From assembly GCF_019711315.1 (NCBI RefSeq), contig NZ_CP081294.1, positions 2,294,001 to 2,358,000 of the forward strand: 64,000 nt of DNA, read 5' to 3'. Both the position numbers and the translations under genes were made by a program. Origin of the DNA: Qipengyuania gelatinilytica (GTDB lineage: Bacteria; Pseudomonadota; Alphaproteobacteria; Sphingomonadales; Sphingomonadaceae). Every line of letters starts with the position of its first letter. Position 1 is the stretch's first letter. Shown piece after piece: positions 35,727 to 45,214 of the stretch. Under the pieces are notes generated by a model. The model was not told where the DNA came from and made no database searches. It was given only the letters and a program-made list of their open reading frames with translations.

Positions 35727-36245
35727 TCACGGGCCGTAGGTGCGCTCTGCCATTCGTTCGCGATTGCGCCGTGCTGCCACCCGTGTCTCGAGCAGGAAGG
35801 ATGCTAGGCCGGCCATCAGCAGGCCCATGGTGATGAGCCATGTGAGCGCGACGAAGGTGCCGAGCGGGGCCTTCACGAAGGCGCTTACGAACAGCAGCAT
35901 GATGACGATGCTGATCGTGAAAGCCGATGCCGTACTCAGCATCACAGCTCGCTGGGCATGGATACGCCGCTTTTCGAGCGCGGGGATTTCGACCAGCAGG
36001 TCGTTGGTTTCATCGTCGCCGCCGACCTTGAGGATCTTCTCGATCTTGTTGGCGACCCAGATGAGCCGGTTGGTCATGACATTCATGACCGCGCCGATGC
36101 CTGCGAGCAGGAAAGCCGGGGCCATCGACAGCTGGACCACGTTCTGCACGCGGATCGAGGAGCTGGTGCGTTCGAGCAGCTCGATCCCCGGGATCAGCAG
36201 GAGCGCGTCAGTCACGGCCTTCACCGCCGCTGAATTTGCCGCCAC
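35727..36245 (-). CDS. DUF2721 family membrane protein
   Basis: Up to 172 residues, with three membrane helices (about 38-60, 100-122 and 128-150), the DUF2721 pattern (VQNVVQLSMAPAFLLAGIGAVMNV, then RLIWVANKI and the RRIHAQRA segment). Starts are uncertain: GTG at 36245, 36224 or 36215 all lie within der, whose stop is at 36208. GTG 36215 begins nearest to conserved text and gives 162 residues. The overlap implies coupling to der, but no function is known. Confidence 0.8.
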   Translation of the reverse strand: MAANSAAVKAVTDALLLIPGIELLERTSSSIRVQNVVQLSMAPAFLLAGIGAVMNVMTNRLIWVANKIEKILKVGGDDETNDLLVEIPALEKRRIHAQRAVMLSTASAFTISIVIMLLFVSAFVKAPLGTFVALTWLITMGLLMAGLASFLLETRVAARRNRERMAERTYGP

Positions 36246-37647
36246 CTCCGCGGTTCGAATCGTAGGGGTTCTTGGGGCTCTTCAGCACGACGCGCACCGG
36301 CACGGCATCGAAGCCGAGCTTTGCGCGGATGCCGTTGACGAGATACCGCTCGTAGCTCTTGGGCAGATCGTCGAGGCGCGTGCCGAAGACCACGAAGCGC
36401 GGCGGGCGCACGCTCGCCTGCGTGATGTAGCGCAGCTTGATCCGGCGACCGCCCGGTGCAGGCGGTGGATTGGCGGCCAGCGCGTCGTCGAACCAGCGGT
36501 TCAATGCAGCGGTCGGCACGCGGCGGCTCCATGCCTCGCGGATTTCGAAGGCGGCCGACAGCATGGTGTCGAGGCCCTTGCCGGTCTTCGCCGACACGGC
36601 GAACAGCGGAACGCCGCGAACCTGCGAAAGCCCTTCGTTGAGCGCCTCGCGAATGCCGTTGAACAGCGAGGAGGCATTCTCCGCGATGTCCCACTTGTTG
36701 ATCGCGACCATCAGCGCGCGACCTTCTTCCAGCGCATGGGCGGCGATCTTGAGGTCCTGGTGCTCGAGTCCCTTGGTGGCATCGAGCAGGAGGATGACGA
36801 CTTCGGCAAAATCGATCGCACGGCGGGCATCGGCGACCGAGAGCTTTTCCAGCTTTTCGGTGACCTTGGCGCGCTTGCGCATGCCGGCCGTGTCGATCAG
36901 CCTGATCTCGCGCGTCTCGTTCGTCTTGGGATCGTGCCATTCGTAATCGACCGCAATCGAATCGCGCGTGATCCCGGCTTCGGGGCCGGTCAGCAGGCGA
37001 TCCTCGCCGAGCAGGCGGTTGATGAGCGTGGACTTGCCCGCATTGGGGCGGCCGACGATGGCGAGCTTAAGCGGACCGGAAAGGTCTTCGTCATCCATCT
37101 CAGCTTCGAGCTCTGCTGCGGCTTCCGCCGCCTCTGCCTTCGCACCGATGATCGGCCACAGGCCGGTGAAGAGGTCGGCGATGCCTTCGCCATGTTCGGC
37201 GGAAATGCCGAGCGGCTCGCCAAGGCCGAGGCTGTAGCTTTCGAGGATCCCCGGTTCGGCAGCCTTGCCCTCCGCCTTGTTGCACACGAGTACGACCGGC
37301 ACGTCCTGCCCGCGCAGCCACCGGCCGATTTCCTCGTCCAGCGGGGTGAGGCCGGCGCGCGCATCGACCACGAACAGCGCGGCATCGGCGCCTTCGAGGC
37401 TGACTTCGGTCTGCTTGCGCATGCGGCCCGGAAGACTGTCGGGATCCTCGTCTTCCCAGCCGGCGGTGTCGACGATGGTGAATTCCAGGCCCGCAATCTC
37501 GGCATCGCCCATACGCCGGTCACGCGTGACGCCCGGCTGGTCGTCGACCAGCGCGAGCTTCTTGCCGACGAGCCGGTTGAACAGCGTCGACTTGCCGACA
37601 TTGGGCCGGCCGATGATGATGACGGTGGGTTTTTCGATTGCTGTCAT
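36208..37647 (-). CDS. der: ribosome biogenesis GTPase Der (EngA)
   Basis: 479 residues with two tandem GTPase domains and a KH-like C-terminal domain. G1 motifs GRPNVGKST (about 13-21) and GRPNAGKST (about 212-220), G3 DTAGWED and DTAGMRK, G4 CNKAEG and NKWD. Der acts in late 50S subunit maturation. ATG 37647 begins MTAIEKPTVIIIGRP; the longer frame upstream adds no conserved residues. It overlaps the DUF2721 gene downstream. Confidence 0.96.
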   Translation of the reverse strand: MTAIEKPTVIIIGRPNVGKSTLFNRLVGKKLALVDDQPGVTRDRRMGDAEIAGLEFTIVDTAGWEDEDPDSLPGRMRKQTEVSLEGADAALFVVDARAGLTPLDEEIGRWLRGQDVPVVLVCNKAEGKAAEPGILESYSLGLGEPLGISAEHGEGIADLFTGLWPIIGAKAEAAEAAAELEAEMDDEDLSGPLKLAIVGRPNAGKSTLINRLLGEDRLLTGPEAGITRDSIAVDYEWHDPKTNETREIRLIDTAGMRKRAKVTEKLEKLSVADARRAIDFAEVVILLLDATKGLEHQDLKIAAHALEEGRALMVAINKWDIAENASSLFNGIREALNEGLSQVRGVPLFAVSAKTGKGLDTMLSAAFEIREAWSRRVPTAALNRWFDDALAANPPPAPGGRRIKLRYITQASVRPPRFVVFGTRLDDLPKSYERYLVNGIRAKLGFDAVPVRVVLKSPKNPYDSNRGGGGKFSGGEGRD

Positions 37648-37860
37648 GATGGTGCCTTGCGGGCAGGTGGGCGCAAATCGCGGCTTATGCAAGTTTGCTG
37701 GGGTGGTCCTGCGGGGCGGAACGCTTGGAACACGGTCCTGAACGGAAAAGTCCCGCCGCGCGCATTTCGTGCCCTGAGAGCGGAAATACGCGGCTTGCGG
37801 GACCGGAAAGCTCTCAAGCCGCCCGCATTGGCACGGGCGGAAGAAAACGGGAAAGCCGGA

Positions 37861-38145
37861 TCAGTCGGCCTTCGCAACAGGCGGTTCGTCGCCCATGTCT
37901 TCGAACCAAGCCTCGACCGGGCCGTTGAGCTTCAGCGTCAGCGGGTTGCCGTGGCGGTCCATGGTCTTGCCGGCCTGCACGCGTACCCAGCCTTCGGAAA
38001 TATTGTATTCCTCGATATCGGTGCGGGTACGGCCCTTGAACCGGATGCCCACGCCGCGCTGGAGCACGTCGACGTCGAAATGCTTGCTCTTCGGGTTCAC
38101 CGAGAGGTGCAGGGGCGGGGTCTGGGCTTTGGTTTCTTCGGTCAT
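37861..38145 (-). CDS. DUF3297 family protein
   Basis: 94 residues, soluble and small. DUF3297 landmarks are LHLSVNPKSKHFD, VGIRFKGRTR, EYNISEGWVRV and GNPLTLKLNGPVEAWFED. The family is widespread in alpha- and gammaproteobacteria, and its role is unknown. There are 213 bp to der with only a weak GC hairpin and no convincing terminator. Confidence 0.85.
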   Translation of the reverse strand: MTEETKAQTPPLHLSVNPKSKHFDVDVLQRGVGIRFKGRTRTDIEEYNISEGWVRVQAGKTMDRHGNPLTLKLNGPVEAWFEDMGDEPPVAKAD

Positions 38146-38184
38146 GGCGCGCGCCTGTAATGCGCGCGGGGCGGCGCGGCAAGA

Positions 38185-38358
38185 TCAATCGGGCGGCAGC
38201 GGCGTTTCGAGCGGCGAGGGGCCGGGCTCGTCGAAATCGGGCGGCGTCGGGTCGATCGAAGGCGGTTCTTCCATCGGTGCCTCGTTCGGCTGGGTGCCGG
38301 GCGGCATTTCCGGCGGCGCACCGGGATTGATGATGTCCGGATCGGGCTGGGTAGCCAT
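38185..38358 (-). CDS. small proline-rich acidic protein
   Basis: 57 residues, too short for most gene finders. It starts MATQPDPDIINPGAPPEM and ends PGPSPLETPLPPD, with about one third proline plus many Asp/Glu and almost no basic residues. GAGGAGAG lies 7 nt before the ATG. It begins 12 bp after the stop of the gene at 38371-38619, which has similar composition, so the two form a small operon behind an EcfG promoter. It is likely disordered and its function is unknown. Confidence 0.65.
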   Translation of the reverse strand: MATQPDPDIINPGAPPEMPPGTQPNEAPMEEPPSIDPTPPDFDEPGPSPLETPLPPD

Positions 38359-38370
38359 GGTTGTCTCTCC

Positions 38371-38619
38371 TCAGTCGGGCGGAAGCATGGTTGCGGTATC
38401 GGCTGCCAGTTCGCCTTCACCGTCGCGCCCGCCTTCCATTGCGGGGCGCAAGGCGCGCTCCGTCTCGATGTCGATTTCATCCGGCGCCGAACGGTCGGCA
38501 AGGACATCGCCCTCGGTTTCGCCATCGGCTTCCATTTCGGCGGCGGTTTTGGGGGAGACATCGGGCGCGATGACGGGCGGCGTTGCCGGAGGGATCTTGG
38601 GGGTTTCGTAGTCGCTCAT
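38371..38619 (-). CDS. small acidic protein, putative EcfG target
   Basis: 82 residues beginning MSDYETPKIPPATPP, rich in Glu/Asp/Pro/Ala and poor in aromatic residues. It is likely disordered and no domain is recognised. The ATG at 38619 follows an AAAGGA site. A perfect EcfG promoter (GGAAC-N17-CGTT) lies 24-49 bp upstream, so it should be induced with the general stress response. The C-terminus ends MLPPD, as the next gene ends LPPD, suggesting related ancestry. Confidence 0.75.
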   Translation of the reverse strand: MSDYETPKIPPATPPVIAPDVSPKTAAEMEADGETEGDVLADRSAPDEIDIETERALRPAMEGGRDGEGELAADTATMLPPD

Positions 38620-38642
38620 CGGAGTAGTCCTTTCGCGTGGAA

Positions 38643-38668
38643 AACGATTGGACGCATAACACTGTTCC
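38643..38668 (-). promoter_or_regulatory. EcfG-type promoter of the small acidic protein pair
   Basis: On the minus strand GGAAC (38668-38664), 17-bp spacer, CGTT (38646-38643), a perfect consensus. The ATG at 38619 is 24 nt beyond the -10 element. Confidence 0.72.
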
Positions 38669-38770
38669 TTGAACCCTCGCCGCGCTTGCCCTTTTGGTCG
38701 CATCCGACTAGAGGCACGCGCCTATATGCGCGGCGAACCCTCGTTAGCGCAGGGCTTCGCTTTCAAGTTT

Positions 38771-38855
38771 GCGGGCGTGGCGGAATTGGTAGACGCGCTG
38801 GTTTTAGGTACCAGTATCGAAAGATGTGGGGGTTCGAGTCCCTTCGCCCGCACCA
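38771..38855 (+). tRNA. tRNA-Leu (anticodon TAG)
   Basis: 85 nt with encoded CCA. Acceptor GCGGGCG pairs with CGCCCGC, the anticodon stem CTGGT/ACCAG encloses TTTAGGT (anticodon TAG), a short variable arm follows, and the T arm is GGGTTCGAGTCCC. The D-arm start TGGCGGAATTGGTAGACGC is typical of leucine tRNA. Confidence 0.96.
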
Positions 38856-38915
38856 GTTCCGCTCATCGCAAACTCTCGCACAGACAGACAGTACAAACTT
38901 ACGAGTTCTACACCC

Positions 38916-40493
38916 ATGCAGATCAAAGAAACCGCCAACGAAGGCCTCAAGCGGGCCTATGCCATCACCATCCCGGCCAAGGAAATCGAAGCCCGCGTCG
39001 ATGGCGAGGTGAAGAAGGTCGCCCCGCAGGTGAAGATGCCTGGCTTCCGCCCCGGCAAGGTCCCCGCGAACCTGATCCGCAAGATGCATGGCGAGCAGAT
39101 GCACGCCCAGGCCGTGAACGACATGATTCGCGAATCGGTCGACAAGACCATGGCCGACAACAAGCTCAAGCCGGCGATGCAGCCGAAGGTCGAGCTGGGC
39201 GAAGGCTACGAGGAAGGCAAGGACGCCACCCTCACCGTCGAACTCGAAGTGCTTCCCGAAGTCGAAGCGCCGAGCACCGACGATCTCAAGATCGAGCGCC
39301 TGACCGTTCCGGTTTCCGACGAGGAAGTCATGGACGCGATCGGCAAGCTTGCCGAGAACAACAAGAGCTACAAGGACGCCGCCAAGACCAAGAAGGCAGC
39401 CGAAGGCGACCAGCTGATCATCGATTTCGTCGGCCGTGTCGACGGCGAGGAATTCGAAGGCGGCAAGGCCGAAGACGCAGCCCTCGTGCTTGGCTCGGGC
39501 ATGTTCATCCCCGGCTTCGAAGACCAGCTGACCGGCGTGAAGACCGGCGACACCAAGACCATCGAAGTGACCTTCCCCGAAGATTACCAGGCGACCCACC
39601 TCGCCGGTAAGAAGGCGGAATTCGACGTCACCGTGAAGCAGGTGAAGGTCGAAGGCGAAACCAAGCTCGACGACGATTTTGCCAAGAACTTCGGCCTCGA
39701 CGGTATCGACAAGCTCAAGGAACTGCTGCGCGGCCAGCTCGAGCAGGAAACTGCCGGCCTCACCCGCACGCAGATGAAGCGTTCGCTGCTCGACCAACTG
39801 GCTGCCGGCCACGACTTCGCCGTGCCGCAGAGCATGGTCGATGCCGAATTCGACCAGATCTGGGCCCAGCTCCAGCAGGAAGCCGCTCGTTCGGAAAACC
39901 CCGAAGAGATGCTCAAGGAAATGGACGCCGAGAAGGACGACTACCGCAACATCGCCGAACGCCGCGTGCGCCTTGGCCTGCTGCTGTCGGAAATCGGCCA
40001 GGCCAACAACGTCCAGGTCACCCCGAACGAAATGAGCATGCTGATCCAGCAGGCTGCACAGCAGTATCGCCCGGAAGACCGTGAGCGGTTCATGCAGTAC
40101 ATCCAGCAGGAGCCGATGGCTGCTGCACAGCTTCGCGCACCGCTCTATGAAGACAAGGTCGTCGACTTCCTGTTCGACAAGGCCGAGATCACCGACCGCG
40201 AAGTGACGCGCGAGGAACTCGAAGCCGCAATCGAAGCGGACGAAGGCGAAGAAGCCAAGAAGCCGGCCAAGAAGAAGGCTGCTGCGAAGAAGGCTCCGGC
40301 CAAGAAGGCGGCTGCCAAGAAGTCCGACGACAAGAAGGACGAGAAGAAGCCTGCTGCAAAGAAGGCCCCCGCCAAGAAGGCTCCGGCAAAGAAGGCCGCT
40401 GCCAAGAAGGACGAGGGCGAGAAGAAGCCCGCAGCCAAGAAGGCTCCGGCCAAGAAGAAGGCCCCGGCCAAGAAGGCTGCTGCCAAGAAGTAA
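38916..40493 (+). CDS. tig: trigger factor with Lys/Ala-rich C-terminal tail
   Basis: 525 residues: ribosome-binding domain with GFRPGKVP at 43-50, FKBP-type PPIase domain (about 155-240; [28 protein letters not shown]), then the substrate-cradle C-domain to about 440. The last 80 residues are PAKKA/AAKK repeats with a few Asp/Glu, like a histone H1 tail, making the protein longer than the usual 430-450. The start ATG 38916 lacks a clear Shine-Dalgarno. It sits 60 bp behind tRNA-Leu and ends at a bidirectional terminator. clpP-clpX lie 4 kb away rather than adjacent. Confidence 0.95.
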   Translation: MQIKETANEGLKRAYAITIPAKEIEARVDGEVKKVAPQVKMPGFRPGKVPANLIRKMHGEQMHAQAVNDMIRESVDKTMADNKLKPAMQPKVELGEGYEEGKDATLTVELEVLPEVEAPSTDDLKIERLTVPVSDEEVMDAIGKLAENNKSYKDAAKTKKAAEGDQLIIDFVGRVDGEEFEGGKAEDAALVLGSGMFIPGFEDQLTGVKTGDTKTIEVTFPEDYQATHLAGKKAEFDVTVKQVKVEGETKLDDDFAKNFGLDGIDKLKELLRGQLEQETAGLTRTQMKRSLLDQLAAGHDFAVPQSMVDAEFDQIWAQLQQEAARSENPEEMLKEMDAEKDDYRNIAERRVRLGLLLSEIGQANNVQVTPNEMSMLIQQAAQQYRPEDRERFMQYIQQEPMAAAQLRAPLYEDKVVDFLFDKAEITDREVTREELEAAIEADEGEEAKKPAKKKAAAKKAPAKKAAAKKSDDKKDEKKPAAKKAPAKKAPAKKAAAKKDEGEKKPAAKKAPAKKKAPAKKAAAKK

Positions 40494-40520
40494 GCTTCCG
40501 GCTGGCTAGACCGAATATCG

Positions 40521-40556
40521 AAAGGGCGGCGGGAGCGATCCTGCCGCCCTTTTGCT
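40521..40556 (+). terminator. bidirectional intrinsic terminator between tig and the CPA1 antiporter
   Basis: AAAGGGCGGC pairs with GCCGCCCTTT (40521-40552) with extra inner pairs GGGA/TCCT-like and a GCGA loop. T-rich on the plus side and A-rich on the minus side, it can serve both converging genes. Confidence 0.85.
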
Positions 40557-41916
40557 ATTCCGGCTTGGCGTGAGGCTCGACGGCCAACCGGCTTTCGTCC
40601 GGTGCGAGGCAGTCCATTTCCTCTTCCTGCCCGTCATGGATATGCGCGCGGCGCTTTTCGACATAGGCGATGAAGGGGCCGGCGATAATGCCGTGGCACA
40701 CAATCGAAAGCAGGATCGTGAAGCTCGCGGTAGCCCAGAGCACGTCCAGCCCCTCGAATGCCGCGTGGTTCTGGCCGTAGGCGAGGTAGTAGATCGACCC
40801 CATCCCGCGCACGCCGAGGAAAGCGACCGCGAGCTTGCCGATGGTCGGCAGGTCGCTGAGCGCCTCCGACATCAGCCCTGCGACCGGGCGGATCACGAAA
40901 ACCAGCGCAATCCCGACCAGCGCGGCCGGCCAGGTCAGCGCATCGAGCACGCCGCTTGCCAGCATGGCGCCGAAGCCGAAGAGGACGGCGACCAGCACGA
41001 TCTGCTCGATCTGGTCGATGAAATGGTGGCTGAGTTTGTGATAGCGGCTGCGGTTCTCGCGCTGGCGTGCGGTCACAGCGCCCACGAACACCGCGAGGAA
41101 ACCGTAACCCTCCACCAGTTCTGCCAGCCCGTAGCCCAGCAGCAGCGTGCCGAGCACGATCAGCCCCTCGCTGGTGCTGTATTTCGGCTGGGTCTCGCTA
41201 TCCTCTTCGATATCCTTGACCGCCGCATCGGCCTCGCGTTCGAAGACATACCATGCGCCCGCTCGGCCGACCGCCCAGCCGACAGCCACGCCTGCCGCGA
41301 TCCGCCACACGAGATCGAGGGCCACCCATTCGAGCGTCCACGCACCGAGCGAGGTCATGCCGACCGCAGCGATGGCGAGGTAGGTGAAGGGGAAGGCGAG
41401 CCCATCGTTCAGGCCCGCCTCGACCGTCAGCGAAAAGCGCACGTCGTGCCGCTCGTTCTCGCCCGGAGGCCCGACCTGCACGCTCCGCGCAAGGACCGGA
41501 TCGGTCGGCGCCATCGCCGCACCCAGCAGCAGCGCGCTGGCAACGGGTAGCCCGAGCGCCCACCAGCCCAGAAAGGCGACGGCTGCTATGGTGAGCGGCA
41601 TGGCGATCACCAGCAGCGGCCAGATCTGTCGCCAGTTCTTCCAGCTGACAGGCCGGTCGATCGCAATACCCGCCGCCATCAGCGAGGCGATGACGATGAA
41701 CTCCGTGATGTATTCAAGGGCAAGCGCGTCGAAGCCGTCGAAGGTCGGGTTGATATGGGGCAGGTCGAACGGCAGCGAATAAAGCGCATATCCGGCCGCG
41801 ACATAGACGATGGGCAGCGACAGCCAGAACCGCGCCAGCCACTTTTCCAGCGGCACTGCCAGCATCAGGCCGAGCCCGAAAATGACGAACATCAAGATGC
41901 GCGGGTCGAATTCCAC
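40555..41916 (-). CDS. CPA1-type Na+(K+)/H+ antiporter
   Basis: 453 residues with 11-12 membrane helices. The NhaP/CPA1 signatures are GAAMAPTDP at 132-140 and the acidic transport motif VEAGLNDG at 165-172. A C-terminal charged cytoplasmic tail ([20 protein letters not shown]) could be regulatory. It exchanges external protons for internal Na+ or K+ across the inner membrane. Convergent with tig, sharing a terminator. Confidence 0.9.
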   Translation of the reverse strand: MEFDPRILMFVIFGLGLMLAVPLEKWLARFWLSLPIVYVAAGYALYSLPFDLPHINPTFDGFDALALEYITEFIVIASLMAAGIAIDRPVSWKNWRQIWPLLVIAMPLTIAAVAFLGWWALGLPVASALLLGAAMAPTDPVLARSVQVGPPGENERHDVRFSLTVEAGLNDGLAFPFTYLAIAAVGMTSLGAWTLEWVALDLVWRIAAGVAVGWAVGRAGAWYVFEREADAAVKDIEEDSETQPKYSTSEGLIVLGTLLLGYGLAELVEGYGFLAVFVGAVTARQRENRSRYHKLSHHFIDQIEQIVLVAVLFGFGAMLASGVLDALTWPAALVGIALVFVIRPVAGLMSEALSDLPTIGKLAVAFLGVRGMGSIYYLAYGQNHAAFEGLDVLWATASFTILLSIVCHGIIAGPFIAYVEKRRAHIHDGQEEEMDCLAPDESRLAVEPHAKPE

Positions 41917-41957
41917 CGCGGCACAGTGACAGCGCCCCGGTGAATTGCAAGCGCGCC

Positions 41958-44096
41958 CTAGAAACTGCCCGCGACGCTGAACCGGAAGATCGGACCCAGC
42001 CGCTCATCCTGCTCTTCGCTGAACAGGATCAGGCCGTCGCTTCGCGGTCCGTCGAAGACAGTGCGGTCGAAATACCTGCGCCCGCCGAGTAAATTGGCAG
42101 CGGTGAGGTTCACGGTCAGGCCGAACACGTCCTTGTGCTCGATGAACAGGTCGGCGAAGACCGGGCCTTCGTAGTCGCGCGAGACCTCCGAAAAGCGGAA
42201 TCTGGGGCGAATGCGATTGTAATTCAGGCTGGCGCCCCATGCGAAATCGGTGCCGGGCACATCGTGGCGCAGGTCGATCTCCAGCTCGCGGTCCGCACGG
42301 CCGGAGAAGTCGCGCAGCGCACCCGTCAGCGGGTCGAGCACCTCGCCTTCCTCATATTCCAGTCGCAGGTCGAGCTGCGCACCCTTCCAGCCCAGCTGGG
42401 CAAGGCGCAGGGTCGTAGTCCATTCGAGCTCGGTCCGGCGGGCCTCGTCGATATTGCCGCGCGCCTCGCCGCCGCCTGCAAGCGGGACGAGATCGGTATA
42501 GTCTTCGATCCAGCGCTGCTCGGCCACGAAGGTGGTCGATCCCCATTCGCCCAGCGTCTTGGCGACCTCGAGTGTGACTTCCCAGGTCTGCGAGGGGACC
42601 AGCTCGTTATTGCCCGCGTTCTCATTGTCCTGTTCCAGCGTCACGCTGGCGAGGAAGTCCTCGAAGTCGAGCTGGCCGACACGGCGCTCGAGCGCGAGCG
42701 AGATGTCGAGCCCATCCTCCGGCTGCCATGCAAGCGAGGCGGAACCCTTGGGGCGCCGGAAGCTGCGCGAATTGGCTGCCGATCCGGTCTGCCGGATCTT
42801 GGAATATTCGCCGCCAACGGAAGCCTGAAGCGCCAGGCTGGAAGTCAGCTGGCGGCTGTAGCTCAGGATCGCCTCGTAGCGATCCTCGGTCACGCCGCCG
42901 GTTCCTTCGGGGAAGGGGATCTCGACGAATTCGCCGTTCGCATCGAGCTCGAACAGGCTGCTGATCCGTTCGAGGCGATTGAAGGCGGCTTCGCCCGCCA
43001 GCTGGAATTCGCCGCCGAGCATCGGCCAGTTGTATTCGAAACGGCCGATCCGCTCGCCATCGCCGCCGCCCACCGCGAAGCGGCTACCGGTCGCCGGCGT
43101 CCCATCGCGCGGCGTGTCGATCAGGGTGGAAGAAGAGACTTCCTCGTCCCATGCCTCCAGCCCGATCAGCTTCAGCTGGCCGGGGCCGAGCGGGAAGCTG
43201 AAATCGCCGGAAATCTCGTATTCGGGAGAGCCGCCGTCGCGCGCATTGAAGCGGTCGACCACCGTGCCATCGGCAAAGGTGCGCGTTTCATTGCGCACGC
43301 GGTCGAAAAAGCTGCGGGCGAAATAGCCGTTGAGATTGGCGGTTGTGCCGCCGCCGAAATCGTAGCTAAGCGCGCCGCTCACGCGCGGTACGTCGAATGC
43401 GCCGACAAAGACCGTGTCTTCGCGCAGGATCTGTGCGCCGCTGGCATCGCGGAAGATGGTGGGCCCGGTCGCGCCGAAGCGGTTGTTGTTGTTCTCGAGC
43501 GCGAAAGTGTAGCCGAGCGCGCCGCTGGTACCCGAGATGGAGATCTCGCCGCCGTACCATTCGGGATCGACCTCGGTCGTGCGCACCGCGCCTTCCCATA
43601 AGAACTGCCCCGTCAAGCCGCCCGAGCGCACCACGACATTCGCCACCAGCCCGACCAGGCCGGGAATGTCGAGCGCGGTCCCGTCGAGCAATTCGATCCG
43701 CACGACCTTGCTTGCAGGGATGCGGCGCAACTGGTCGCGGACGCTGTCGGACTTGGAGGTCAGGCGCGAACCGTTGACGAGGACGTTCTCATCGGCCTGG
43801 CCGAAACCGCGACCACCGCCGCCACCGCCTCCGGAAATCTGGAAACCGGGCAGGCGGTCGACCATGTCCAGCGCGTTGCGCGGGGCGAACTGCTCGAAAT
43901 AGGAGGGCTCGAATGTGCGGCCATCCATCGTGGCCGAGAGCTTTTCATTGCCCTCTTCATCGGTCCTCACATTGCCCGATATCTGGCCGTCGGTATCATC
44001 CGCTGCATGCGCGTGCACGGGCGCAGCCAGCGCGAGCGCAGCGCACGAAACGACGGGGGCTGCGAGAAGCAGCAGTCTGGCAGGGCTTGTAGCGAT
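41958..44096 (-). CDS. TonB-dependent receptor, plug with Gly-rich loop (start unclear, possible ATC)
   Basis: About 712 residues from ATC 44096. The signal peptide runs [22 protein letters not shown] to near HAHA; then the plug ([51 protein letters not shown]) and a barrel ending SVAGSF. The frame continues to ATG 44237, but those 47 residues (Cys/Arg/His-rich) are not signal-like, overlap the clpP upstream region and have no good ribosome-binding site. AAGAGGA at 44113-44107 is well placed for the ATC. The plug resembles short-plug sphingomonad receptors. The alternative start is 44237. Confidence 0.85.
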   Translation of the reverse strand: MATSPARLLLLAAPVVSCAALALAAPVHAHAADDTDGQISGNVRTDEEGNEKLSATMDGRTFEPSYFEQFAPRNALDMVDRLPGFQISGGGGGGGRGFGQADENVLVNGSRLTSKSDSVRDQLRRIPASKVVRIELLDGTALDIPGLVGLVANVVVRSGGLTGQFLWEGAVRTTEVDPEWYGGEISISGTSGALGYTFALENNNNRFGATGPTIFRDASGAQILREDTVFVGAFDVPRVSGALSYDFGGGTTANLNGYFARSFFDRVRNETRTFADGTVVDRFNARDGGSPEYEISGDFSFPLGPGQLKLIGLEAWDEEVSSSTLIDTPRDGTPATGSRFAVGGGDGERIGRFEYNWPMLGGEFQLAGEAAFNRLERISSLFELDANGEFVEIPFPEGTGGVTEDRYEAILSYSRQLTSSLALQASVGGEYSKIRQTGSAANSRSFRRPKGSASLAWQPEDGLDISLALERRVGQLDFEDFLASVTLEQDNENAGNNELVPSQTWEVTLEVAKTLGEWGSTTFVAEQRWIEDYTDLVPLAGGGEARGNIDEARRTELEWTTTLRLAQLGWKGAQLDLRLEYEEGEVLDPLTGALRDFSGRADRELEIDLRHDVPGTDFAWGASLNYNRIRPRFRFSEVSRDYEGPVFADLFIEHKDVFGLTVNLTAANLLGGRRYFDRTVFDGPRSDGLILFSEEQDERLGPIFRFSVAGSF

Positions 44097-44323
44097 GGTT
44101 TGCGAGTCCTCTTGAGCTTCGCCCTCGTGCTTGCCGTGCAGGATGTGAAGACCGGTTCGACAGATGCCGATCCGGAACCGATGAATGGCAGTCCGGCTTC
44201 GCTGCGATAACAGCCGCCGACAGCATGTGTTCCGCATCCTTGGGCAAAGTGATGCTTAACCCCCTTGAACATCGCGCCGCCTATCGCGACATAGGCGCAC
44301 GATATTTTTACGGAAGGATTTTC

Positions 44324-45037
44324 ATGATCGACCTGTTCGGAAGCGACGCACACGGCAGCCAGGGCCAGTTTGACCGCGATCCCCTCACCGGGGCGCTTGT
44401 TCCGACGGTGGTCGAGCAGTCGAGCCGCGGCGAACGCGCGTTCGATATTTTCAGCCGCCTGCTGCGCGAACGCATCGTCTTCGTCACCGGCCAGGTGGAA
44501 GACAACATGGCTTCGCTGATCGTGGCCCAGCTGCTGTTCCTCGAGAGCGAAAACCCCTCCAAGCCGATCAGCATGTACATCAACTCGCCCGGCGGCGTGG
44601 TGACCGCCGGCATGGCGATCCACGACACCATGCAGTACATCAAGCCGCGCGTTTCGACCGTCTGCATCGGCCAGGCCGCCTCGATGGGCAGCTTCCTGCT
44701 GGCCGCCGGCGAGCCGGGCATGCGCATCGCGCTCCCGAACGCCCGCATCATGGTCCACCAGCCCTCGGGCGGTGCCCGCGGCATGGCGTCGGACATCGAA
44801 ATCCAGGCGCGCGAGATCCTTCGTATCCGCAAGCGCATGAACGACCTTTACGTCCAGTACACCGGCAAGAGCCTCGATGAGATCGAAAAGGCGATGGACC
44901 GCGACACCTTCCTCGAAGCGGAAGAAGCGATGAAGTTCGGCCTCGTGGACAAGGTCTTCGAAGCGCGTCCGGAAACCGAAGGCGACGACGAACCGACCAA
45001 GGACGAAGACAAGGGTTCGGGCGGCGCGCCCGAATAA
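44324..45037 (+). CDS. clpP: ATP-dependent Clp protease proteolytic subunit
   Basis: 237 residues with the serine protease triad S120 ([11 protein letters not shown]), H145 ([11 protein letters not shown]) and D194 (MDRDTF). It forms the barrel that degrades proteins fed by ClpX or ClpA. GGAAGGAT precedes ATG 44324, whereas the upstream in-frame start is unsupported. The C-terminal 25 residues are acidic and form a longer tail than in E. coli. clpX follows after 177 bp. Confidence 0.97.
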   Translation: MIDLFGSDAHGSQGQFDRDPLTGALVPTVVEQSSRGERAFDIFSRLLRERIVFVTGQVEDNMASLIVAQLLFLESENPSKPISMYINSPGGVVTAGMAIHDTMQYIKPRVSTVCIGQAASMGSFLLAAGEPGMRIALPNARIMVHQPSGGARGMASDIEIQAREILRIRKRMNDLYVQYTGKSLDEIEKAMDRDTFLEAEEAMKFGLVDKVFEARPETEGDDEPTKDEDKGSGGAPE

Positions 45038-45142
45038 TCCAGTCAAATCAGCGTCCCATGACGGGACTGTTGCATTAATGTCCTAGGAATTCGGCAACCC
45101 TGCGCCTTCAGCTTATGGCAAGGGGTTGCTGGTAGGTACATA

Positions 45143-45170
45143 TTGACCGAATCCCGCACCGGCCTAGAGT
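45143..45170 (+). promoter_or_regulatory. sigma70-like promoter for clpX
   Basis: TTGACC (45143-45148) and TAGAGT (45165-45170) with a 16-bp spacer, 44 bp before the clpX ATG. The TTG that could extend the clpX frame is in fact this -35 hexamer, which argues against the longer start. Confidence 0.5.
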
Positions 45171-45214
45171 CGGCGAATCCCTGTATTCAAGGGCTGGCGG
45201 GGGCAGAGCAGGAA

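Noticed and set aside
37790..37860. Hairpin CCGCCCG/CGGGCGG between der and DUF3297
   Set aside because: Not followed by a T tract on either strand, so not called a terminator.
42135..43601. 488-codon plus-strand open frame inside the TonB receptor at 41958
   Set aside because: Antisense to a well-supported barrel protein; no recognisable motifs.
44238..44323. CTTGAA-type sequence as an RpoH promoter before clpP
   Set aside because: No -10 partner of the CYTAT type at the required spacing.
45094..45129. GCAACCC/GGGTTGC repeat upstream of clpX
   Set aside because: Arms are 22 bp apart and unremarkable; no regulator suggested.
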